Shown here: positions 9,766-21,216 of the stretch, one piece after another
Position numbering within the stretch: position 1 is the first letter of the stretch
Layout of the letters: each line of letters opens with the position of its first letter
From: Dichetophora obliterata
Taxonomy: Eukaryota > Arthropoda > Insecta > Diptera > Sciomyzidae
Assembly: GCA_963920525.1 (NCBI GenBank)
Contig: OY986435.1
Location: 258,741,462-258,805,461, forward strand
Reading direction: 5' to 3'
DNA: 64,000 nt
The notes under the pieces: model-generated
The model's database searches: none
What the model was told of the DNA's origin: nothing
The model's input: the letters and a program-made list of their open reading frames with translations, nothing else
Translations under genes and position numbers: made by a program

Positions 9766-12479
9766 TTCCATTCAGGTCAAACAAACGTTGTTTGTATAAG
9801 TTTTTTTGATCTTTTGAAAAAATGCATGCCTTGATTTTTTGATCTTTTTTAAAAAAAACAAAAAAAAAAATACGAAAAACTTAAAATTATTTATTTTATT
9901 TTGTAAGGTAACCTGACAGTTTCTTTGTTTTGGTGGTTTCAGTATTTGTTTTTTCACAGTTTCAACAGCAAACAAAGGCATAACCACTTTATTTGTTAAA
10001 TGTTTTTCAAAGTAATAATAACTAGCCGCATGCCTGTCGAAAACGCCAAAACATACGTAGGAACAATAAAAAAAAAAATATTAAAATTTCGTTCAGAAAA
10101 CTAGAGTCAATTCTTGAGGTTTTAGGATGTTACATGCAAAGCAAAAACCACAAACAAAAATAATGAACATAAAAATTCAAAAACGATTCAGAAAACTTAA
10201 ATCGAATCTTAAAAGCAAAAATCCCTTAAGTTTTCTCAACAATAAGCACTTCCAAAACTTTTCCGAGCGTTTACTGTAATATCTTAATAAATGCCACAAA
10301 CATAAATTTATTGAGATTATATTTTACGCAAAAATGTCAATACTTAACATTTGCACTACGTTTGAAACTTGGAAAACTTAAAGGAAAACGATGAAGATTA
10401 ATTTTTTAACTCTATAAATTAATTTAAGAATTTATCTTTAGATACACGAAAGATATTTTTTGAAATTGTTTTAACTCTTTTGATATATTTTTTTTTTTAA
10501 TAATGTAATTTGTTGCTTCTACAATAAGTATATTGTATTATTCGTATGGTTTTCTTAAACTGCGAACCTTATGGAGGTTTGAACCACAAAACCCTTATTG
10601 GCTACGAGCCTGCCTGATAGTTATCTCTGTGTTCACATCTACACAGCTTTCTTTTACTACAGATTTATTTTATTTCTCATAAATTCAATGTCTTGCATTA
10701 GCTTCGAAATCCTTTTATATAATCCAGTTGCGTTGGCTATGTCTGCTCTTCTGTGTCCCACATTATTCAAGAAGCATAGCTCATTCAATTTGTTTTACCA
10801 TCAACTTGTTTTTATCAACCAACACTTCCACTTTCTTTGGCACGAGCACTATGCACAGCTTCACCACGGCATGTGACAAGAATTCATTCATTCAACACTT
10901 TCAACTCTTGAAAAATACTTGACAAAAAAATGAATTTTAAATAAAATAGAAAAAAATTGTCACTTCTTTTTTATTTACTAACAAATCATTTCCAGCTGTT
11001 CGAATTTGCCTTCAACTTTTTCAATTTGAATTTTCAATATTTTAACTCTAACCTTTTCGCTGACCTTCTTTGAGGTTGAGTTCTCTTTTGCAGTATCTCA
11101 TCTATCCAATGTTGCCAGCACAAGTCACAAATTCTGTTTTGAAATTGAAATAAATAAAAACGCTGTCCGCAAAAGCAGTGGCAACAACAAAACAACTCAC
11201 ACGAGTTGCATAAATTACAGCGCCCAAAAGAATGCTCAGAAAAAAAGAAGTAACAAATATTTTTGTGAAATTTTCAAAAATAATCCAACCGAAAAATGGT
11301 TAGATTCTTCATTTGCACCCATTTCTTTGCTGATTTCATTTTCTAATGCCGATTATGCTGTTGTTTTTTTCTTTTGTCAAAAAAAGCGTTGTTATCAACT
11401 TTGGGGGGGGGGGGGGAAATCTCAGCAGTAGAAAGAAATCACTTAATAGCATAGTCGAATAGCGTTACTCATTCCGCTCGGCCCACGTTTGAATTGTAGA
11501 GCAGAGAAAAAAACGTGAGACAACAATGGGCACAAATGACATAAAGTCGGTTTAGCAGAAGCGAGACCAACAGACAAACAGACGGACCAACAGATAGGCA
11601 AACAGAGAACCAGACAAACAATAGTAGTGCTAATGCAGTGTCCTGCCTAAGGACTTTACCGCTTTTCGGTAGAATTCTATCGCATTAATCATGTGAATTC
11701 TTGAAGTTGTTGTTGTTCTTATTAGGATATCACTTTGTGTTGTGATTTTTTTGTTTGTTTCTCTTATTTGTTTTATTATTATTATTTTTATGTTGGCATG
11801 TATTTTTGAGTAGTTGACTCAGTAGCTTCGGTGAACACACATATGTTTGTAAGTGTGTGTTAGTGTGCTTGTTTTTCAGTGTGTATTTGTTTTAGTTCGT
11901 ATGTGTGTTTGTAATGCTGAGTGCGTGCTTACCCAAAAAACATTAACAAAAAAGAGGAAATGCTGCTCCATGTGCCCTAAGGCGAAAACAACAACAAACA
12001 AGGTCGTTTCCAACAAATTGGGAAATCTCCAAAGTAAGCCAAATAAATCTGCATATCAATATATTCTGTCATAACCGTAAATTTCCATGCAAATTGATTA
12101 ACAGATTTTTTTTTTAAGAATTTCTTTTCAACTCTATTTTAACAGACATTTTTATTGACGGATTTTCTTCAGTTTTTAAAATATGCTAAGCTTCTCCCAA
12201 CCACTGACAACGTTTCCGTTTTTTTAATTTTTTTTTAAATTTTACCAAAACTGGTAGAGTTTTTCGATGTGAAAACGTGAATTTATTTCAATGTTGGTAA
12301 ATATTTGCACTGACGAATATTTTTTTTTTAATTTACATTAATAAAAACGCTGTTAAATCATAAAAACTTTGAATTGTTTTAGAAAGCGTTGATTAAGGGC
12401 AAATTCTCATCTAGAGGCCCAAGAACAAAGTAATGTTCTTGATTTTTCTTTTCATGGAAAGAAGTACATAAATACCTTA
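9766..12479. other. AT-rich non-coding stretch
   Basis: I see no supported gene. The small open frames (for example 10598-10876) lack domains and codon regularity. There are T-rich runs, a TGTGT-rich patch at 11835-11915 and a 14-G tract at 11403-11416. Confidence 0.45.
11403..11416. repeat. Poly-G tract (14 G)
   Basis: An uninterrupted run of fourteen G in otherwise AT-rich DNA. Its length is likely variable, or imprecise in assembly. Confidence 0.9.
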
Positions 12480-13348
12480 GGGGTATTCACACTGACTGGG
12501 GTAGTTGGGTAGATTGGCAAATGTCGTACATTTTGTTTTTGTAAAGTACCATTCTACCCAAGTACCCATCTACCAATCTACTCTAGCTAACCCCCTGACT
12601 TGTTTGGGTAGATAGTCTTCTTGCCAAATTGAGTACTTTTTGCATGTGTTACCACCTTTTGCAAAAATAGGCAATAATTGGCCCAAGGGCATCAAATTTT
12701 CTATATTTGTTGTCAAGGCAAATATCTCGAATAATACACAAAAAATATGGTGTAGGTAATATTGCCACACCCCCTATTTCCGCCCACAAGTTAATAAATA
12801 TGCTATATTTCAGACGAATTCGGCTGTATTGGACTAAAATTTTTTTAATTTAGTTCGTATGGCTACTATCGATACTACAACAAAAAATGGGCTGGTCAAA
12901 CTATAACTACGCCTACTTTAAAGAAATAATAATTCCTGAGTTTTGCATGTTTTTATAATGAAACTGAGTTTATATTTGCTATGAGACCAATTGGTGGTCA
13001 CTAAATATATAAATTTTGCCACGCCTACTTTTACTGCCCTTCTATATACATACATAAAATCGTTCGTGCGGTGTCTCTTAAGATCTCAGGAACAGTAACA
13101 ACTTCGGTAACCAAATTTACAATATCTGTCAATATCTCGGTCAATCAAGTTAATATTTTGGTTAATAAAAAAAGCCACACCCCCTTTTTCCTCCCAAAAA
13201 TCAATTAAAATGTTATATTTCGGACGGTTTTAATCGTATTAGACTAAAAATTTGTAATTTAGTTTGTATGGTTACTGTCCGAAACTGTATTAAAAATGGG
13301 CGTCCACGCCCTCTTTTACAGCCCACAAATCAATAAAAATACTTTATA

Positions 13349-14455
13349 AAGGGTCCGCCATCTAACGTTTTTTTTTTCAACTAGTGCTTATTTCGTGAAT
13401 GGTAACACTTAGCTCATGGATGATTTGACAGATAAATAGTTTTATCTATAAATAAAACTAAATGGTTGTGTATACGCTTGAACAACGCTGGAAAATATTG
13501 CAACATTACTTTGAAAATCATGGTAATGTTGCAGAATGTGTGCGAAAATTGCATACGGATTTTGGAAGAAGAGAAGCACCGTCAGCTCCTTATGTTCGTT
13601 ATCTTGTGCAAAAAGTGAAAGAAACTGTCATCCTCATCGATAAACCAAAGCGTGAAAAGCCAAAAGCAGTGCGTACACCCGAGAATATTGCTGCTGTGGC
13701 AGAAAGTGTGCGTGAAGCGCCATCAACATCAATTCACCGTCGCGACGTTCTCAACAATTGAACATTTCGGAGACATCATTGAGACGAATTTTGCATACAG
13801 ACCTTGGTATGACGCCATACAAAGTCCAATTGGTTCAGGAGTTGAAGCCAACTGACCATCCAATGCGTTTTCGCTTCGCTAAGTGGGCCTGCGATCGACT
13901 TACAGAAGATGCTGATTTTGCCAAAAAAATCTTCATCTTTTCAGATGAAGCTCATTTTGATCTTGGCGGGTATGTAAACAAGCAAAATTGTCGCATTTGG
14001 GGCACAGAAAACCCGCAAGCATACATTGAAAAGCCGCTGCATCCAAAACGAGTCACTGTTTGGTGCGGATTTAAGTCCAGAGGCATAATTGGGCCATTTT
14101 TCTTCGAAAATGAGTTTGGCCACCTCGGAGCTGCGATTTGACATCGTTGGACTATTATTTGTGGGGTGCCCTGAAAAATAAGTGTTACGCCGACAAACCA
14201 GAGACAATTGACGCTTTAAAGGACAATATTCGTGAAGCCATTGGTGAAATACAACTGCACACAATCGATAATGTGCTTAAAAATTAGACCGATCGTGTAG
14301 GCTACTGCATGGCCAGCTGAGGCAGCCATTTGAATGAAATTATTTTCCATTATTAACCGGAAAGATTGTACTTTCAATTAAAAAAAAAATTTGAGAAAAT
14401 ATTTAGTAGTTTTTTTTTTATAGAATTTAAAAAAAAAATTATTTGGCGGACCCTT
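13349..14455 (+). mobile_element. mariner, DD41D (rosa-like), copy 1, internally deleted
   Basis: Terminal inverted repeats AAGGGTCCGCC and GGCGGACCCTT are flanked by TA on both sides. Length is 1107 bp against about 1.35 kb expected for a full copy. Comparison with copy 2 (60235-61387) shows roughly 270 bp missing from the second half of the transposase gene, and copy 1 keeps the 3' end that copy 2 lacks. Confidence 0.9.
13462..14286 (+). pseudogene. mariner transposase (DD41D type), defective
   Basis: The frame opens with MVVYTLEQRWKILQHYFENH, the helix-turn-helix DNA-binding part. A short insertion near 13741-13748 relative to copy 2 shifts the frame. It then continues through ISETSLRRILH, the linker (WACDRLTEDADFAKK), the first catalytic aspartate in FSDEAHFDLGGY, and up to GPFFFENE (near 14110). 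The next codons jump straight to sequence matching the CDLTPLDYYLWGAL block, so the second catalytic aspartate (QQDGATC block) is deleted. The distal end (KPETIDALKDNIREAIGEI) is readable in another frame to about 14286. It cannot encode active transposase. The family is inferred from the aspartate spacing counted in copy 2. Confidence 0.85.
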
Positions 14456-15187
14456 TATAAGACGATTTTGGTTGTATAAAACTTAAATTTGGTAATTTAG
14501 TTTGTATGGTTACATTCGGGATTAGTAGTTAAAATGGGCGTGGTTGCTCTATAGCCACGCCCACTTTTTCATAAATCATTAAAATGGACTGCTGGCCGAT
14601 TACTCTGAAATTTTGGCAGTCGATTTGTTTCGCCTACGAGATAGTTTAAGAAAATTTTGCCAAACACCCTTTTACCGCCTACAAATCAATAAAAATGCTA
14701 TATTTTAGACGGTTTTAGTCGTATTAAACTAAAATTTGGAAAATATTTACTTTCGGAAACTGAACTGAATGGGCGTAGTCGCACAACAGTTATGCCAGTG
14801 CAGATATACAAAAAATTGAAAGTTTTTTCCGGTTGGCATGAAAGTTCTTATGTGGCAGTAAGCCGGTATGTGACAGGACAACGTTTTACCCTGGATTACT
14901 AGTAAATAATAAGATGCTGCGAAGTTCACGTTAAAAATTACTCGTATATAGAATAACATTTAATGACCTAAATTAATGACCTAAATTTTTTGCGCATAAA
15001 ATGGCAAAAAATAGTGGCAACCCTTTTCCAGCTGTCACTCATCTACATAAACCGGGTAGATCAAACAAACATGTAGCACTGCCCAAAACTATTCTAAAAA
15101 GTACTCAATTCCAATTTAGGGTGATTACAATGACCAAAAGTACTCAATATACCCATACCCAACAACCCAAGTCAGTGTGATTACCCC

Positions 15188-16206
15188 TATTGAGTTTTTT
15201 TGGAGTTATTTATTGATTATTTTTTTGGTGCATTAAAGTGCAATGTCACGTTGAAAAAAGGTACCCAAACAGCACGTTCATGCCATCTGATATAAAAAAC
15301 CAAACAATTTTATAAATAACATTATATTTATTGGAGCTTGAACCTATAATATCAATAAATATGCATTTGAAAATTACAAAAACGGCGGACATGTGGATTT
15401 AAGGTAGCGTTTCTTCACATTTTTCGCTCTTTAAAGTGATGCAAGAAAAAAAAAATAACAACAACCACCCAATATTATCTGAAATTAGGTTAAGAATCCA
15501 ATAAAATGTATCTTCCTTCAAATAAAAAAAAATCCAAGTAAATCTATAGAGTAGTTCTTGAGATATCGTGGAGACCCATATGAAAAACATGATTTTTCAG
15601 AAAGCGCGTTTTAAGATTTCGTTATAGACTTTCTCGAGTGGACTTAAGAAACTATAGGTTCCTTTCGTGTATATTAACTTTTTATGAAATCGTTATCAGC
15701 CAATCCGCTTTGGGGACATATTCTACACATCATACGCTTAAAAAAATTAAAAAAATATTATTGAGTTTAAGTTAACATTACTTAATTAAGTAATTACTAC
15801 TAACAAATATTTTTATTCGAAGTAAAGCAGAGCTTTATTTCTAGAATAGTGCATTATCCATTATGAAAAAAATTAATGCAGAACAAATATTTTAAATTTT
15901 TATATAGATACTGGCTATACACCGGCTTTACTACGCCTTACCTTTATTGAAATAATCGAACACCGAGGTAAAAATTTTCTGAAATTTTTAACTCAATCCC
16001 ACGGTTAGTTTCAATGAGATGAATGGGTGGTGCCACGTTCTCTTTATCAATCTCAAACATATTTTTTATGGTGATTAGTTTCTATAAAATTCATTGTTCT
16101 TCCCAATATAAAGGCTTAAACTTTTATAAGTAGCAAAATATCGAGTTTACGGTATTGAAGTTGTATGGGATGTGCCACGCCTCGTTGCTTGATACCACTT
16201 AAATTA
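15188..16206. other. Non-coding with dispersed repeat
   Basis: Nothing codes here. The part from about 15900 to 16200 contains GGTGGTGCCACG and TGTGCCACGCC within text like the degenerate repeats elsewhere, so it is probably old repeat DNA. Confidence 0.45.
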
Positions 16207-16690
16207 CACGGTGCGACAGTCCAAAATACCTGGGAAGTGTTACCATTTTTCTTGTAGGTATTGTTGAGTATAACAAGACTGCATACCAGAAATTCGCCAA
16301 ACACCCCCAAAATCTTGACTTACCGTTAAAAAACCAGTTTTTGTTCCTTTGCGCACTTATAAGGCTGTAACTTAGCCAACGATGCACTGATTTTCAGTTT
16401 CTTACCAGATTCCAGAAGAAAAAATTTAGGCCTTTTTATTGATTGACATACTGTTAATAAAAACTTGATAAATCTATGTGCATTTGTCCGGCAAACTCAA
16501 TTTTTTAAAATTTTTTTAAAATTTTCCAACTTTCACGATTTTTGTACACACTATTTTATATAGACACCAACTTTCTGTTAATGTACTAAACAAACACGTT
16601 TATTAAAAATCACGACGCAACTTAGTTTTTAAAAATCGGCTAGTAATTGAATGAGTTATTGATAAAAACAAAATTTTTGCAAAAATGCCA
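16207..16690. repeat. Left long terminal inverted repeat
   Basis: Pairs with 19150-19660. The match is imperfect, with scattered substitutions and small indels over the whole length. It includes the blocks CCAAACACCCCCAAAATC, GTTATTGA and TTTAAAAATC. It contains no gene. Confidence 0.8.
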
Positions 16691-17360
16691 ACACAACGTT
16701 TTTCGTGTTCTTTTGCACATTTTTTATAGGAGCACAGATAACTTAATATGATATCTGTAAAACTATGCCGATGACTGATATCTTTTGAAAAGTAACAAAT
16801 GTAGCAAATTTTTTAGGTTTTTCGTACATTTAATATTAGTTGCACACTATTTTTTATTAAGAAGTAAATTTTTTTATATGAAATGGTTTTCAAAGTAATA
16901 AAGCTGTGAAAAAAAAAACGTCAAATGAAGAAACGAAATTACATATTCCTGGCATAAGTTAAGTTCTTATATTGTGGTTATATTCGCATATTGTGGTTGC
17001 AATTCTAACTTGTGCTCAATTTTTTTAAATGCAGAAATTTTAAAGGCATTACTTAAGAGATATATTTTGTTTTTGTGGACTTTTTTTCTAGCGAATCATC
17101 AAACAGCAGGTTGCGCTGTCGAACATGTTACCTACAATCGCGTTTCTTTCTATGGTCTTTGCGCTCTCTTAAGTTATGCTTTAAAAAATCGGAGCATTTC
17201 AAAAAATTAGAAGAATTGGAAGAAGTAAAAATTACAACAATATACAACAATATACATTGTTTTTGTTGACGTTTTGTTAATCACTTCTTTATCACTTTGC
17301 ATCTGTTTACATAAAAAAAAGTTTGCAATTGGACAACAATCGCGTGCAATTAAAATTAAA

Positions 17361-19139
17361 ATGTGTGACAAACGTAATAAATTTTGTTATATTTGTGGGT
17401 TATTTACGGATTTCAGTCATCGGCGTGATTTTAAAAACAATGTTGGAGTGGTGGAAGTGTACAACAAACTCTTCAATCGCTCTTATAATACCAGTCGGTG
17501 GTACGAGCCCGAAATTATTTGTGAATATTGCACTGCAACATTAAAAAAAATTAAAGTTCAACCTTCAATTGTTTTGCCCTTTTCGGCGCCTATGACTTGG
17601 CATCATCAGTCATATCATAAACGAGATGATTGCTATTTTTGCCAAACCAATGTGTCGGGCCACAGTTTTAAAACGCGCAAAAACATTAAGTACGCAAATG
17701 TTGTAACAGTTACGAAGGCAATATCTGGGAATAATGATGTTCCGACAACAAGCAAATCTACTGATGTAACTGATACAGATTTTGAACAAGAAGAGTTCCT
17801 TCCATCCAATTCGAAGTCAACGGAACGGCATTATGTTTCAAATCTAGATTTCGCCGACCTAGTGCGCGATTTACATATGTCAAAACGAGATTCTGAAATT
17901 CTTGGGTCGCGATTAAAGCAGTGGAATTTGGTGGAAGAAGATTTTCGTATAACATCTGGTAGAAAAATGGACCGTACTTTGATATTTGAAGAATGTTTTA
18001 AGACTGATGAGAATGATAAGAATTTAGTGTATTGCGTAGATGTACCCAAACTATTCTCGGCCTTGAATCACAATTATTCATCGATGGAATGGCGACTTTT
18101 TATTGATGGTTCATGTAAAAGTAAGTATTGTTGGAGAAATTTGTGATTTTTTACTCGTTTATATGAAATATGTAATGTTATACCTAGGCTTGAAAGCTGT
18201 TTTACTGCATAACGAAAATCTGTTACCATCAGTTCCAATCGCATATGCGACTAACACAAAGGAAACTTACGAAGTGATGGAAAAAATACTCCGGCTCGTC
18301 AGCTATGCCACGCATAAATGGAAAATAGTCTCTGACTTAAAAGTTTTGACAATTTTATTTGGTATGCAAGGTGGTAATACAAAACATCCGTGCTATCTTT
18401 GTGAATGGGATAGTCGCGCACCGAATCGCTATGATCGCAAAGAATGGTCAACTCGTCAGTCGCATCAAATAGGCAGGAAGAACATTTTAAACATCCCATT
18501 AGTTAAAGCTGAGGATGTTATTCTGCCACCACTGCATCTAAAGCTGGGATACATGAAACAATTTGTTAAAAAACTGGATGTAAACAGCGACGCTTTTTGT
18601 CATCTTAAAGCGGTGTTCCCAAAACTAAGTGAAGGCAAAATAAAAGGAGGTATTAATTTATTTGTTTCCATATGTAGTACTTTTTTCATAGTTTTTATCT
18701 GTTTTGATGAATTTTAGGTATTTTCATTGGACCTCAAATTCGTCAAATTATGAGAGATGTAAACTTTATGAGCAAGTTAAGTTCTGTTGAAAAACGTGCC
18801 TGGAAGAGTTTTGTTGCACTATGTGATAATTTTCTTGGTAATCACAGAAGCGACGACTATGTCGCGATTGTTAATGAATTTTTGGGTGCGTATGGTGGAA
18901 TGGGCTGCAACATGTCCATAAAAATTCATTTTCTGCATTCGCACTTGGACTTCTTCCCAGACAACCTGGGTCAGTTCAGCGATGAACAAGGCGAACATTT
19001 TCACCAAGAAATGGCTATAATTGAAAAACGCTTTGAAGGAAAAAATAAAGTAAAAATGATTTCAGAATATTGCTGGTCACTTCGAAGAGAAACACATGAT
19101 GCTGAATTTAAAAAAAAACGGACCTGCAAACATTTTTGA
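17361..19139 (+). CDS. Putative transposase with N-terminal zinc-binding pairs, three exons, 547 aa
   Basis: The gene joins 17361-18120, 18188-18649 and 18718-19139. Introns of 67 and 68 bp have GTAAGT/CTAG and GTATTA/TTAG borders; both fall after codon base 1 and restore S254 and G408. The N-terminus has CxxC pairs at C9/C12, C54/C57 and C91/C94 (FCYIC, CEYC, DDCYFC). The core runs GSRLKQWNL, WRLFIDGS (D249), LKAVLLHN, SDLKVLTILFGMQGG (D303), HPCYLCEWDSRA (C322/C325), LPPLHLKLG, IFIGPQIR, GCNMSIKIHFLHSHLDFF and DEQGEHFHQE (E497, E500). I read this as an RNase-H-like DDE core with a metal-binding insert, so a transposase acting on the flanking TIRs; this is inference, not a family match. I recall similar unnamed proteins from aphids and Hydra. 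The start at 17361 is chosen because the finger follows at once; an in-frame ATG at 17274 would add 29 residues. The 67-68 bp introns fit a fly host. Confidence 0.82.
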
Positions 19140-19149
19140 GTTCAATGAC

Positions 19150-19660
19150 CAATACTTGTATTTTTGCAAAATTTTGGTTTTAATAAAAACTTCAATAACT
19201 CAGTCAATAATTACTGGATTTTTAAAAACAAAATTGCGTTTTACTCATTAGAAAACGTCCCTTTTGAATCAATCAAAGAATAGTATGGTTCCATTATAAA
19301 ATAATGTGTGGAATCATCGCCGAAGTTGGAAAATGGCGAAAAAAATTAAAAAAATATCTGTTTGCTGGACAAATACACACAGACTTCTCAAATTTTCTTA
19401 AATATAAAGATATCGTTTGAAAGGTCTAGGTTTCTTCTTTTTAAATCCGGTGAGAAAATGAAAATCGGTTGATTATCAACTGACTTACAGGCTTACAAGC
19501 GCGCAAAGGTACGCAAAACCGGGTTTTTAACCGGATTTCAAGATTTTGGGGGTGTTTGGGAAATTTCAAAAGCAGATTCTTGTTGTACTCAACAACGCCT
19601 ACCAGGAAAATAGTATCATTTCCCAGGTATTTCTACTTTAGTTTTTTTTGTATCACTGTG
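19150..19660. repeat. Right long terminal inverted repeat
   Basis: Complement of 16207-16690. It starts within about 15 bases of the stop codon at 19137-19139, so the mRNA 3' end and any polyadenylation signal would have to lie inside the repeat. Confidence 0.8.
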
Positions 19661-21114
19661 TTATTTGTAGGAATTGACTTTCGTTCATTACTCACCTGTA
19701 TATTATTACTTGTGGTAGACATTCGTACATACGCAATGATTATTTTTTAAGGAAACTGAGGATGCCATGATACCCAATTTGAAATGGTTTGGCATACGTT
19801 TATAGTAGGAGGAATGTGTTGCACCAAAAATGTTTGTACCAAAAATGTAACCGAATGTTCAATTAATCGCATACATTTTTTTTCCATTATCTTTGTCTTA
19901 TTTGTTTAGTTTTTTATATATTACTAATGGACTCAACAGACGTTGTCCGATTCGAACGTTAGTTTTCCTGCATTTAGCGGATTTCTACAACCCGATCACA
20001 GCGACAGGCAGTGGCGTATCTACTTGCGGGCTGAAAGGGCTTTATCCCCTTCCCCCTTTTGAGAATTTTAGGTATGGACAAATCATGAAAATAAGCCCTT
20101 TAAGTCGTTTCATCCCCCCCCCCCCTTGGACTACAAACCTGATTGGTATTCGCCCTCACCTAGAAGGTGAAAAGAAGAGTTGAACTGCAAAGTTACACAT
20201 GCAAATGTTTAACCATACGTTGTCAAATTAATTTTTTATTGCAATTTATTAAAGTTGGTGTTGTAATGTTCTTCTGAAAAAAGTTTACAAAGAATATATC
20301 ATAACGGCCGGCATTTGACTTCTTGAGCAGTTTCTTTTGAGAAATGCCTCCAAACTTCACTTCGCAATGAAACCATTGTAAAATCACGCGTTTTTAACTA
20401 ATTTTTTTATTTTCAATTTTTCGTTTTTAATTTTGTTTAACTTTTTATGTTTCCTTAAAGATTTTTCGCGCGTTTTTCCTTACGCTAGACAACAATTGTG
20501 AAATTGCATCATCTTCTAGTGATGGAGTTAATTCGATTATTTTTGATTGTTTTTATTTTCCGATTAATCGACTTTCGGTTAATCGAAAGGGAAAATATGA
20601 TACAATTAAATCGTAAGCCGAAAGAAAATAACCGATTTATATAACTTTTTCGGTTAATCGTCCAATCACTAAATGGGACATTCCTTATTATGGCGAGCAA
20701 TTAGCAAAACGTACACACATTTTTGTTGTGACATGTTTATGCGCAGTTGAGTTTTTTTTTCTAATTTGATGAATTTTTTTATGTGCAAAAATAGAAAAAT
20801 TAATGTTTCCAGTTATTGAAAGGTGAGTGGTGTAAATTTCTACAAAACAATTTTGTTTTTATACATAAATTAATTTTACAGTCATGGGAAAAGGTGTAAA
20901 TCTGACTGATTCTGAACAGGGCATTTATAAGAATTTTCAGACTCAAAAATTATTTTAAAAGGCAAATTGCGAACAGAATCGGCAGGAGTGAAAGAGTAAT
21001 AAGAAATTTTTTGAAAAAGGACAAAGAACATTACGTTAAAGCTTTCCAACTAGAGAAAACATGAAGATAATATTGCGCAACCCAGAATCGGTTATCAGCC
21101 CAACAAATCAAGTA
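19661..21114. other. Non-coding with a poly-C tract and a small palindromic element
   Basis: There is no gene here. A 12-C run lies at 20114-20125 in a locally GC-richer patch (20010-20165). A 155-bp inverted-end sequence follows at 20517-20671. The rest is AT-rich. Confidence 0.45.
20517..20671. repeat. Small palindromic MITE-like sequence
   Basis: The left end TAGTGATGGAGTTAATTCG pairs imperfectly with the right end CGGTTAATCGTCCAATCACTA. The interior repeats CGATTAATCG and CGGTTAATCG. No target duplication is visible, so the mobile-element call is tentative. Confidence 0.45.
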
Positions 21115-21216
21115 AGGTGAAGTGTGGTAATGTGTACCGTGGGGTGATGTGAAATGAACAACTGTTATCTGTTTCTTATGACAGCATTTTATTTTTAGTA
21201 AGTGTTTGAAGACTGC

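Larger units (their letters stand above)
12760..14790. repeat. Degenerate internal repeats (about 150-200 bp units)
   Basis: Variants of 'cacgcccactttt... aataaaaatgctatatt... agacggttttagtcgta... aatttagtttgtatggttac... aaaatgggcgt' recur from about 12770, 12990, 13170, 13300/14460 and 14640. The mariner at 13349-14455 interrupts one unit. Similar GGGCGTGG/CCACGCCC-bearing repeats occur at 15900-16200 and 52900-54200. Confidence 0.65.
12480..15187. mobile_element. TA-flanked element with imperfect ~35-bp TIRs
   Basis: The left end GGGGTATTCACACTGACT (12480) matches the complement of the right end (GGGGTAATCACACTGACT, ending 15187), and similarity continues through GTTGGGTA. TA dinucleotides flank both sides (12478-12479 and 15188-15189), as in Tc1/mariner-type insertions. 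The inside is non-coding except for an inserted mariner (13349-14455), leaving about 1.6 kb of original element that is mostly internal repeats. Confidence 0.72.
16207..19660 (+). mobile_element. Autonomous-looking transposon with ~480-bp TIRs
   Basis: The element begins CACGGTGCGACAG (16207) and ends TATCACTGTG (19660; complement CACAGTGATA). It is flanked by TTA on both sides (16204-16206 and 19661-19663), a 3-bp target duplication. The first ~480 bp and last ~500 bp are imperfect inverted copies of each other. Shared landmarks are AATACCTGGGAA, AAACACCCCCAAAATCTTGA, CTTTGCGC, ATTTGTCC(G/A)GCAAAC and AAAATTTTGC. The right repeat reaches almost to the stop codon of the internal gene. The gene at 17361-19139 is intact after splicing. 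CAC/GTG ends with a 3-bp TWA-type duplication recall CMC/Chapaev3 transposons, but the superfamily is not certain. Confidence 0.82.

Noticed and set aside
10598..10922. Two overlapping plus-strand frames of 64-92 codons
   Set aside because: No conserved motif and no splice signals; composition like random AT-rich DNA.
17758..18499. Minus-strand frames inside the long-TIR gene
   Set aside because: Shadows of the spliced plus-strand gene.
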